DNA of 64,000 nucleotides, from contig NZ_JASHJC010000001.1 of assembly GCF_030733385.1 (NCBI RefSeq), forward strand, positions 310,001 to 374,000. The letters are read 5' to 3'. The notes beneath the pieces were generated by a model. The model did not search any database. It saw nothing but the letters and a program-made list of their open reading frames with translations, and was not told where the DNA came from. A program made the position numbers and the translations under genes. Shown here piece by piece: positions 58,093-64,000 of this stretch; positions within the stretch are counted from its first letter, which is position 1, and each line of letters begins with the position of its first letter. Source of the DNA: Roseovarius sp. MMSF_3359 (GTDB taxonomy: Bacteria > Pseudomonadota > Alphaproteobacteria > Rhodobacterales > Rhodobacteraceae).

Positions 58093-58740
58093 ATGAAGGA
58101 TTGTGGTATTTGCGGAGGTACCGGGGAACGGTTAACTGGCAGGACAGATACGCCATCAGAAACGTGCTACAATTGCAGTGGTTCGGGAAAAGTCAACGAC
58201 AATAACATCTACAAGTCCACTTCTAGTGGAACTTGTTTTTCCGGTGGAACACCTGTTTTGACCGCAAATGCAGTGTGGACAGCTATTTCAGACGTCCAAT
58301 CCGGAGATGATGTTCTAACTCTGGGTCAGGCTGGTGAGATGGTGACAGCGCCGGTGAAGAAAAGGGTTTGCTATTCTACTGGGCGTATCTGGAAGATCAC
58401 TACAGAACTAAACAGTCATCCAATTAAAACAACAGCGTGGCATGCATTTGCCACAAGTTCTGGTAGGTGTAGCGCTTGGAGATTGAGGGCAGGAATGTGT
58501 CTGCTGCATGCGGATGGAACGGGTAAACTGGCCCACGATAGAGTTATCTCTGTAGAAAGGACTGCTCTTTTCGAACCAGTATACAATCTAATCGTAAGCA
58601 ATGAATTCAGCTTCATCGCGCAAGGCGTCTTAGCATACAGTTTTGGGGTATTGGGTAAAGAACGAGAGCGGTTTCACAAGTTGTGTGATCGCTTCACTAG
58701 ACCGCGCGTTATACTTGGCCCTCAGGTCGCCGCGAGATAA
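58093..58740 (+). CDS. DnaJ-type zinc finger fused to a Hint (hedgehog/intein) domain
   Basis: 215 residues, AAAGGAG upstream. N-terminus: two CxxCxGxG-type motifs (C4-C7 in CGICGGTG and C25-C28 in CYNCSGSG), one zinc site like half of the DnaJ cysteine-rich domain. After a Ser/Thr linker, C48 starts a Hint domain: block A CFSGGTPVLTANA, block B ITTELNSHP with H109, and block F VYNLIVSNEFSFIAQGVLAY (163-182). The usual C-terminal His-Asn is replaced by Tyr-Ser, followed by a basic tail of about 33 residues. It may therefore cleave at Cys48 but not splice. Codon use is AT-richer than the ribosomal genes around it, so it is likely acquired. It is unrelated to the flanking ribosomal proteins. 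Confidence 0.8.
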   Translation: MKDCGICGGTGERLTGRTDTPSETCYNCSGSGKVNDNNIYKSTSSGTCFSGGTPVLTANAVWTAISDVQSGDDVLTLGQAGEMVTAPVKKRVCYSTGRIWKITTELNSHPIKTTAWHAFATSSGRCSAWRLRAGMCLLHADGTGKLAHDRVISVERTALFEPVYNLIVSNEFSFIAQGVLAYSFGVLGKERERFHKLCDRFTRPRVILGPQVAAR

Positions 58741-58751
58741 GCAGACTGCCC

Positions 58752-58770
58752 GTCACGCCGGAGGCGTGAC
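58752..58770 (+). terminator. Hairpin after the zinc-finger/Hint gene
   Basis: A perfect 8-bp stem GTCACGCC/GGCGTGAC with a GGA loop, 11 nt after the stop. No T-tract follows, so it is a terminator only in the broad sense. Confidence 0.45.
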
Positions 58771-58969
58771 AGATAGATAGCGGCGCAACTTTGGTGCGAC
58801 TCGCTAGCAATTGGGTGGGGTAAGTGCTGCGATCTGAGGGTTTTCGGTTTTGGCTGGGATAAAGTGCGTTGAACCAGCGTTGCATCGCCATCCCGCGGTC
58901 TGGCTAGCGCGCGGCTTTAGGGCAGGGAGGCCATATGCACAGAAGGCCAGGATTTCTTGGCGCTGAGGC

Positions 58970-58998
58970 TTGACCCGGCAGTCTGTCTCTCGTAAACG
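58970..58998 (+). promoter_or_regulatory. Probable promoter for rplB and downstream genes
   Basis: TTGACC (58970-58975), 17 nt, TAAACG (58993-58998). Because strong terminators isolate rplB from rplW, the rest of the operon needs its own promoter, and this is the best candidate. Confidence 0.6.
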
Positions 58999-59011
58999 AC
59001 CCCATCGGTAG

Positions 59012-59153
59012 GCCCCGGATTCGTCCGGGGCTTGCGTTTTCGTTCGCAAGAACACGAAATAGCCGGGGACCTTCGGGGCCCTATAACCCGGGCGGAATAT
59101 CCGCCCAATCACATAGGTGGGGCAGGACCCTGCCGTTTGCTAAACGGAAGACA
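59012..59153 (+). promoter_or_regulatory. Structured leader of rplB
   Basis: At least three stem-loops occur in a row: GCCCCGGA-TTCG-TCCGGGGC (59012-59031), a GGGCGGA/TCCGCCC stem with a 3-nt loop (about 59089-59105), and CCGTTT-GCT-AAACGG (about 59139-59153). A further G/C-rich pairing is possible near 59062-59082. They may form a ribosomal-protein autoregulatory leader or an attenuator. The preceding part of the gap (58771-58969) shows no gene. Confidence 0.5.
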
Positions 59154-59159
59154 GAAAGC

Positions 59160-60002
59160 ATGGCACTCAAGTCGTATAAGCCAACGACGCCGGGCCAGCG
59201 CGGGCTGGTGCTGATCGACCGTTCGGAGCTGTGGAAAGGACGCCCCGTCAAAGCCCTCACCGAGGGTCTGACGAAATCGGGTGGCCGGAACAACACCGGA
59301 CGTATCACATCACGCCGACGTGGTGGCGGGGCAAAACGCCTCTACCGGATCGTTGATTTCAAACGCAACAAATTCGACGTGGCGGCCACCGTCGAGCGGA
59401 TCGAATATGACCCGAACCGGACCGCCTTCATCGCGCTCGTCAACTATGACGACGGCGAAAAAGCGTATATCCTGGCGCCGCAGCGTCTGGCGATTGGTGA
59501 CAAGGTCATCTCGTCGGCCAAGGCGGACATCAAGCCCGGTAACGCGATGCCCTTCTCGGGCCTGCCCATCGGTACCATCGTGCACAATATCGAACTGAAG
59601 CCCGGCAAGGGTGGTCAGATCGCCCGTGCCGCCGGTACCTACGCCCAGTTCGTCGGCCGCGATGGCGGCTACGCTCAGATCCGTCTGAGCTCGGGCGAGC
59701 TGCGCATGGTGCGTCAGGAGTGCATGGCCACCGTTGGTGCCGTGTCGAACCCCGACAATTCGAACCAGAACTACGGTAAAGCGGGCCGCATGCGCCACAA
59801 AGGCATCCGTCCGTCGGTTCGTGGTGTCGTGATGAACCCGATCGACCACCCCCACGGTGGTGGTGAGGGCCGCACATCGGGTGGTCGTCACCCGGTCACG
59901 CCCTGGGGCAAACCCACCAAGGGCGCACGCACCCGCAACAAGAACAAGGCGTCGCAGAAGCTTATCATCCGCTCGCGTCACGCCAAGAAGAAGGGCCGCT
60001 AA
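59160..60002 (+). CDS. rplB: 50S ribosomal protein L2
   Basis: 280 residues. It is complete, with [19 protein letters not shown] (in its core [11 protein letters not shown]) and the peptidyl-transferase-proximal [21 protein letters not shown] containing the essential His. Upstream sequence replaces the usual rplW-rplB junction. 3 nt before rpsS. Confidence 0.99.
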   Translation: MALKSYKPTTPGQRGLVLIDRSELWKGRPVKALTEGLTKSGGRNNTGRITSRRRGGGAKRLYRIVDFKRNKFDVAATVERIEYDPNRTAFIALVNYDDGEKAYILAPQRLAIGDKVISSAKADIKPGNAMPFSGLPIGTIVHNIELKPGKGGQIARAAGTYAQFVGRDGGYAQIRLSSGELRMVRQECMATVGAVSNPDNSNQNYGKAGRMRHKGIRPSVRGVVMNPIDHPHGGGEGRTSGGRHPVTPWGKPTKGARTRNKNKASQKLIIRSRHAKKKGR

Positions 60003-60005
60003 CAC

Positions 60006-60284
60006 ATGGCACGTTCTGTATGGAAAGGCCCCTTTGTGGATGCTTATGTGCTGAAGAAAGCCGAAGCATCGCGCGAAAGCGGGCGTAACGAAGTCATCAA
60101 AATCTGGTCGCGCCGCTCGACGATCCTGCCCCAGTTCGTGGGCCTGACGTTTGGCGTCTACAACGGCAAGAAACATATCCCCGTCAACGTCAGCGAAGAC
60201 ATGATTGGTCAGAAGTTCGGCGAATACAGCCCGACTCGCACCTATTACGGTCATGCCGCCGACAAAAAAGCGAAGCGGAAGTAA
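60006..60284 (+). CDS. rpsS: 30S ribosomal protein S19
   Basis: 92 residues. [20 protein letters not shown] and [29 protein letters not shown] are standard. It binds the 30S head near S13. Confidence 0.99.
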   Translation: MARSVWKGPFVDAYVLKKAEASRESGRNEVIKIWSRRSTILPQFVGLTFGVYNGKKHIPVNVSEDMIGQKFGEYSPTRTYYGHAADKKAKRK

Positions 60285-60287
60285 GTC

Positions 60288-60668
60288 ATGGGCAAGGAAA
60301 AGAACCCCCGCCGCGTGGCCGATAACGAAGCAATGGCAAAATTGCGCATGCTTCGCACCAGCCCGCAGAAACTGAACCTCCTGGCCGGGATGATCCGCGG
60401 CAAGAAGGTTGAAAAGGCGCTCAACGATCTGACGTTTTCGAACAAGCGGATCGCGGAAGACGTGAAGAAATGCCTTCAGTCGGCCATCGCCAATGCTGAA
60501 AACAACCACAACCTGGATGTGGACGAGCTGATCGTGGCCGAAGCCTATGTGGGCAAGAACCTGGTTATGAAGCGCGGTCGTCCGCGGGCCCGGGGCCGGT
60601 TTGGCGCGCTGCGCAAGCCGTTCTCGGAACTGACAATCAAGGTTCGTGAAATCGAGGAGCAAGCCTGA
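60288..60668 (+). CDS. rplV: 50S ribosomal protein L22
   Basis: 126 residues. The tunnel-lining loop region and [26 protein letters not shown] are normal. It overlaps the rpsC start by 1 nt. Confidence 0.99.
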   Translation: MGKEKNPRRVADNEAMAKLRMLRTSPQKLNLLAGMIRGKKVEKALNDLTFSNKRIAEDVKKCLQSAIANAENNHNLDVDELIVAEAYVGKNLVMKRGRPRARGRFGALRKPFSELTIKVREIEEQA

Positions 60669-61375
60669 TGGGTAACAAAGTAAATCCGATTGGCATGCGC
60701 CTGCAGGTGAACCGCACCTGGGACAGCCGCTGGTACGCCGACACCAAGGACTATGGCAATCTGCTGTTGGAAGACATCGCGATCCGCGAGTTTATCAACA
60801 AGGAATGCAAACAGGCCGGTGTCAGCCGCGTGATCATCGAACGCCCCCACAAGAAGTGCCGTGTGACCATTCACACCGCGCGTCCGGGTGTGATCATCGG
60901 CAAGAAAGGCGCCGATATCGAGGGTCTGCGTCGCAAGCTGGCCGCGATGACCGACAGCGAGTTGCACCTCAACATCGTTGAAGTGCGCAAGCCCGAGCTG
61001 GATGCCGCCCTCGTGGGTGAGAGCATCGCACAGCAGCTTGAGCGTCGTGTGTCGTTCCGTCGTGCCATGAAACGCGCGGTTCAGAACGCCATGCGCATGG
61101 GTGCCCTGGGCATCCGGGTCAACGTCGCGGGCCGCCTTGGCGGTGCCGAGATCGCCCGGACCGAATGGTACCGCGAGGGCCGCGTGCCCCTGCACACCCT
61201 GCGTGCTGACATCGATTATGCCAATGTCGAAGCCTCGACACCTTACGGCATCATCGGCATCAAGGTCTGGATCTTCAAGGGTGAGATCATGGAGCACGAT
61301 CCGTCGGCCCGTGACCGCAAAGCCCAGGAACTCCAGGATGGTCCCGCGCCCCGTGGCGCCGGCGGCCGCCGCTAA
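60668..61375 (+). CDS. rpsC: 30S ribosomal protein S3
   Basis: 235 residues. KH-type RNA-binding motif near [15 protein letters not shown] and C-terminal domain with [21 protein letters not shown] sequence are normal. It has an extra basic/Gly-rich tail ([10 protein letters not shown]). It shapes the mRNA entry site. Confidence 0.99.
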   Translation: MGNKVNPIGMRLQVNRTWDSRWYADTKDYGNLLLEDIAIREFINKECKQAGVSRVIIERPHKKCRVTIHTARPGVIIGKKGADIEGLRRKLAAMTDSELHLNIVEVRKPELDAALVGESIAQQLERRVSFRRAMKRAVQNAMRMGALGIRVNVAGRLGGAEIARTEWYREGRVPLHTLRADIDYANVEASTPYGIIGIKVWIFKGEIMEHDPSARDRKAQELQDGPAPRGAGGRR

Positions 61376-61387
61376 GGAGGGAATGAC

Positions 61388-61801
61388 ATGCTACAACCAA
61401 AACGCACGAAATTCCGCAAGCAGTTCAAGGGCCGCATCCGCGGTGAAGCCAAGGGCGGGTCTGACCTGAACTTCGGCACCTATGGCCTGAAGGCGACCCA
61501 GCCCGAGCGCGTGACAGCGCGTCAGATCGAGGCGGCACGCCGTGCCATGACGCGTCACATGAAACGTCAGGGCCGTGTCTGGATCCGGATCTTCCCGGAT
61601 GTGCCGGTCACCTCGAAGCCTACCGAAGTTCGGATGGGTAAGGGTAAAGGTTCTGTCGATTTCTGGGCGGCCAAGGTCAAACCCGGCCGGATCATGTTCG
61701 AAATCGACGGCGTAAGCGAAGGCATTGCGATGGAGGCCCTGCGCCTCGCCGCGATGAAACTGCCGCTGAAAACCCGCGTCGTGGTCCGCGAGGACTGGTA
61801 A
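61388..61801 (+). CDS. rplP: 50S ribosomal protein L16
   Basis: 137 residues. [16 protein letters not shown] and [13 protein letters not shown] are standard. R82 in VRMGKGKG is the residue that ribosomal oxygenase YcfD hydroxylates in Escherichia coli L16 (Arg81). It is followed by a strong terminator, not by rpmC. Confidence 0.99.
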   Translation: MLQPKRTKFRKQFKGRIRGEAKGGSDLNFGTYGLKATQPERVTARQIEAARRAMTRHMKRQGRVWIRIFPDVPVTSKPTEVRMGKGKGSVDFWAAKVKPGRIMFEIDGVSEGIAMEALRLAAMKLPLKTRVVVREDW

Positions 61802-61837
61802 ACGGGCGGGGATCAAGCCCCTCACGAAGGAAACGAA

Positions 61838-61866
61838 CCCCTGCCGAGATTTCGGCAGGGGTTTTT
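61838..61866 (+). terminator. Strong Rho-independent terminator after rplP
   Basis: A perfect 10-bp stem (61838-61847 with 61852-61861) with a 4-nt loop and five T residues. It lies 37 nt after rplP. Confidence 0.95.
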
Positions 61867-61885
61867 CTTTGGTGCAGATGTTCGG

Positions 61886-61906
61886 TTTAAGCCCAATGCG
61901 GACATT
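61886..61906. repeat. Dispersed 21-bp intergenic motif, copy 2
   Basis: Matches the motif at 18955-18975 in 18 of 21 positions. Like that copy, it lies just after a terminator. The remaining gap up to 62164 holds a GC-rich palindrome near 61950-61972 (GCGCCCGACC..GGGCGGGCGC-like) and no clear gene. Confidence 0.5.
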
Positions 61907-62164
61907 GCTCCCGCCCGGAATCAAGGTGCGCAGCACCGCCGGGCAGCGCCCGACCGCCCCATGGGCGGGCGCTCTATCGCCGTTACAATCCGAATGATTG
62001 TGGGAGGTACACGTCACCATAAAGTGCGATCAACATCTCTGGGGGCGCCCACCCGCGGTCGGGCGATACCCTCTGTTTCAATGGCGATTGAAGGACCGCT
62101 TTGTCCGCAACTTGGATCTTGTTTCGCCTCGCCAAACGCCTTTGCCTCAGGTAATGCTCGCGTC

Positions 62165-62785
62165 ATGCCCAAGATAAATTCCCTCTTCGTTACCCGCCTC
62201 TATCGCGCTGCTTTGTCCGAGATGGGCGAGGCGCCTGATGCGTCCGAACTGGAGGCGTCCTGCTACTCGATTGCCGAAGATGACGAGGCGGGGCAGGCTT
62301 GGTGTGAGGAGAACGGGTACCCTGGTTACACCTCCTATGCCTCGCTCACCGATCTGGGGTGGCGGTTTCCGATCTTTGCGGTTTTGGTGAAACTCCTAGA
62401 TAAGCACGTCGCGGCATTTGCCGAAGATCTGGAATTTGATCTCGACGGGCGGGAGCTCAAGTTGGAAGACATCTGGATCAACATCCTGCCCGAAGGCGGC
62501 AGCCACGCCAGCCATATCCACCCGCATTCAGTCATCTCGGGCACAACCTACGTGGCCATGCCCGACGGCGCGAGTGCCTTGAAACTGGAAGATCCCCGCT
62601 CCGCCATGATGATGGCCGCCCCCGCGCGCCACAAAGACGCGCGGGAGGAAATGCGCTCGTTCATCTATGCCACTCCGAAGGTGGGGGATGTCCTCCTCTG
62701 GGAAAGCTGGCTCCGCCACGAGGTGCCGATGAACATGTCCGAAGAGGACCGGATCAGTGTGAGCTTCAATTACGGGTGGTCCTGA
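62165..62785 (+). CDS. 2-oxoglutarate/Fe(II)-dependent oxygenase-like protein (TIGR02466-type)
   Basis: 206 residues from ATG 62165 (MPKINSLFVTRLYRA). An open frame extends further upstream but does not look coding. Metal-ligand candidates: H117 and H119 in SHASHIHPHS, H185 in SWLRHEV, and the 2-oxoglutarate Arg R196 in DRISVSFNY. The block W-x-N-I-L-P-x-G-x-H-x-H-P-H-S-x-x-S-G-x-x-Y-V is the family pattern as I remember it. It would hydroxylate a protein or small molecule. It lies between rplP and rpmC, behind a terminator. A link to L16 is a guess from place only. Confidence 0.82.
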   Translation: MPKINSLFVTRLYRAALSEMGEAPDASELEASCYSIAEDDEAGQAWCEENGYPGYTSYASLTDLGWRFPIFAVLVKLLDKHVAAFAEDLEFDLDGRELKLEDIWINILPEGGSHASHIHPHSVISGTTYVAMPDGASALKLEDPRSAMMMAAPARHKDAREEMRSFIYATPKVGDVLLWESWLRHEVPMNMSEEDRISVSFNYGWS

Positions 62786-62815
62786 CGTCTTTTGGGGCGC
62801 GTGCCTAAGGCACGA

Positions 62816-62939
62816 GCCACGCCCGACCCTCCCCAAGGGAGGGCGTTTTGCGACGTTTCGATTTAGAAAGATGTTGCGGCTCTTGCACCGAATAGCGGAC
62901 GAGAGTCGTTGCGCCTGCCCTCCCAGGGTCGGGCGTGGC
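62816..62939. repeat. Inverted repeat and terminator-like hairpin upstream of rpmC
   Basis: 15-bp perfect arms at 62816-62830 and 62925-62939 are 94 bp apart. Inside is a shorter stem CCCTCCC/GGGAGGG (62827-62843) followed by CGTTTT, a weak terminator for the oxygenase gene. The gap 62786-63140 otherwise contains nothing identifiable except, presumably, the promoter of rpmC. Confidence 0.6.
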
Positions 62940-63140
62940 CCCCTGGACTGAAAGTGCGACCATTTTGCTGGGTCAAGAAACTTTCCCTTGCCCTCCAAAT
63001 CTCCCTCCCTTATAGAGCGGCATCTCGCGATGACCGGGCAACCGGGATTCGTCTGTATCTGCAATTCATCCACCGGGTTTTGGTGACCCTGAACCAATCG
63101 TCAGGGGCTGGCCGGTGTTTTGAGAAAAGGAAAAGGCGAT

Positions 63141-63347
63141 ATGAACGCCCAGGAACTACGTGAAAAGACGCCGGATCAGCTCCGCGATGAGCTGGTTGCG
63201 CTGAAGAAAGAGCAGTTCAACCTGCGCTTTCAGTCGGCCACCAATCAACTCGAAAATCCGGCCCGCATGCGCCAGGCCCGCCGTGACGCGGCTCGTGTGC
63301 TGACCATTCTGAACGAAAAAGCCGCCGAAGCGGCCAAAGACGCGTAA
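63141..63347 (+). CDS. rpmC: 50S ribosomal protein L29
   Basis: 68 residues from ATG 63141 ([14 protein letters not shown]). Family pattern [37 protein letters not shown] is present in parts such as [11 protein letters not shown]. It is separated from rplP by about 1.3 kb but continues into rpsQ after 11 nt. Confidence 0.98.
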   Translation: MNAQELREKTPDQLRDELVALKKEQFNLRFQSATNQLENPARMRQARRDAARVLTILNEKAAEAAKDA

Positions 63348-63358
63348 GGAGAGCCTCA

Positions 63359-63589
63359 ATGCCCAAGCGTATTCTGCAAGGCGTCGTGACCTCCGACGCA
63401 AACGCCCAAACCGTCACGGTCTCGGTTGAACGCCGTTTCAAGCACCCGGTTCTGGCGAAAACCATCCGTAAGTCCAAGAAATACCGGGCTCACGATGAAA
63501 AGAACGCTTTCAAGGTCGGTGACCAAGTCCGCATCATCGAATGCGCACCGAAATCGAAAACGAAACGCTGGGAGGTTCTGGAGGCCTGA
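63359..63589 (+). CDS. rpsQ: 30S ribosomal protein S17
   Basis: 76 residues. [27 protein letters not shown] and [19 protein letters not shown] (partially) are standard. It is an early-assembly 16S rRNA binder. Confidence 0.98.
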   Translation: MPKRILQGVVTSDANAQTVTVSVERRFKHPVLAKTIRKSKKYRAHDEKNAFKVGDQVRIIECAPKSKTKRWEVLEA

Positions 63590-63668
63590 GGCCTGACGAA
63601 CTTTCCGGTTTAATCGAAACCCTGGGGACAAGGCAAAGCAACGCCCCCCAAAGGTCGGGAGAAACCAA

Positions 63669-64000
63669 ATGATCCAGATGCAGACCAATCTGGATGTTGC
63701 TGACAATAGCGGCGCCCGCCGTGTTCAGTGCATCAAGGTCCTGGGTGGTTCCAAGCGTAAATACGCATCCGTGGGCGACATCATCGTCGTCTCGGTCAAG
63801 GAAGCCATCCCGCGCGGCCGCGTGAAGAAAGGGGACGTCCGCAAGGCCGTCGTCGTACGCACCGCCAAAGAAGTCCGTCGCGAAGACGGCACCGCCATCC
63901 GCTTTGACCGCAACGCCGCCGTGATCCTGAACAACGCAGGTGAGCCGGTCGGCACCCGTATCTTCGGGCCGGTTGTACGCGAACTGCGTGGCAAGAACTT
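63669..64000 (+). CDS. rplN: 50S ribosomal protein L14 (3' end outside window)
   Basis: The frame from ATG 63669 ([22 protein letters not shown]) is open to the window end, about 110 of the normal 122 residues. The pattern [24 protein letters not shown] and FGPVVRELR is L14. It follows rpsQ by 79 nt. Confidence 0.97.
   Translation, partial: MIQMQTNLDVADNSGARRVQCIKVLGGSKRKYASVGDIIVVSVKEAIPRGRVKKGDVRKAVVVRTAKEVRREDGTAIRFDRNAAVILNNAGEPVGTRIFGPVVRELRGKN

Noticed and set aside
58093..58740. Intein interrupting a ribosomal protein
   Set aside because: L23 and L2 are both complete with normal ends, the Hint gene has its own start and stop, and the C-terminal His-Asn is missing, so no protein splicing of a ribosomal protein takes place.
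58804..59112. 102-residue minus-strand frame in the rplW-rplB interval
   Set aside because: It covers the promoter and stem-loops of rplB, has no ribosome site, and its composition is that of untranslated GC-rich DNA.

Overview
The window is high-GC chromosomal DNA from an alphaproteobacterium, most likely a member of the Rhodobacteraceae (Roseobacter group). The reasons are the gene content and style: ETF-ubiquinone oxidoreductase, PhaA/PhaB polyester genes, a CIRCE-controlled groESL operon, a ubiquinone-type polyprenyl synthase, an hmu heme-uptake cluster, and small DUF465, DUF952, DUF2007 and DUF2927 proteins. I see no tRNA, rRNA, CRISPR array, prophage or insertion sequence.

Layout. 1-7.2 kb: end of an unknown gene, a membrane-anchored EEP hydrolase, an AAC(3)-I-like acetyltransferase, an MBL hydrolase, an SDR, an NsrR-like Rrf2 regulator divergent from a gamma-glutamylcyclotransferase-like gene across a perfect FNR box, an OmpR-type response regulator, and ribA. 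7.5-16.7 kb (minus strand): livHMGF without a binding protein, two transporters, arsC, pyrD, a DUF952 gene and a TraB/GumN protein. 16.8-18.9 kb: CIRCE and groES-groEL. 19-30.5 kb: housekeeping and conserved unknowns (greA, ETF-QO, a TPR protein, ispE, a polyprenyl synthase, a tRNA methyltransferase-like gene, a LysR regulator, two very small genes). 30.5-37 kb: animal-type heme peroxidase, phaB, phaA, an EAL protein, tag, an EamA transporter.

37-50.5 kb is an iron/heme region: a PepSY reductase-like membrane protein with a small partner, a TonB receptor, two small envelope proteins, exbB-exbD-exbD-tonB, then hmuR divergent from hmuSTUV. Together these give outer-membrane receptors, the energising complex, a periplasmic heme carrier, an ABC importer and a cytoplasmic heme-handling protein. 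The second ExbD has Asn where the proton-relay Asp should be.

50.7-64 kb is the str operon (strong promoter, rpsL, rpsG, fusA, a lipoprotein gene, tuf) followed by the S10 operon (rpsJ, rplC, rplD, rplW, rplB, rpsS, rplV, rpsC, rplP, rpmC, rpsQ, rplN, the last cut by the window end). The S10 operon is broken twice. Between rplW and rplB lies an AT-richer gene coding for a DnaJ-type zinc finger joined to a Hint (hedgehog/intein) domain. It sits behind a strong terminator and a perfect 9-bp palindrome. Between rplP and rpmC lies a 2-oxoglutarate/Fe(II) oxygenase-like gene, also behind a strong terminator. The zinc-finger/Hint protein is the most novel-looking item. The oxygenase next to the L16 gene is the most testable functional idea.
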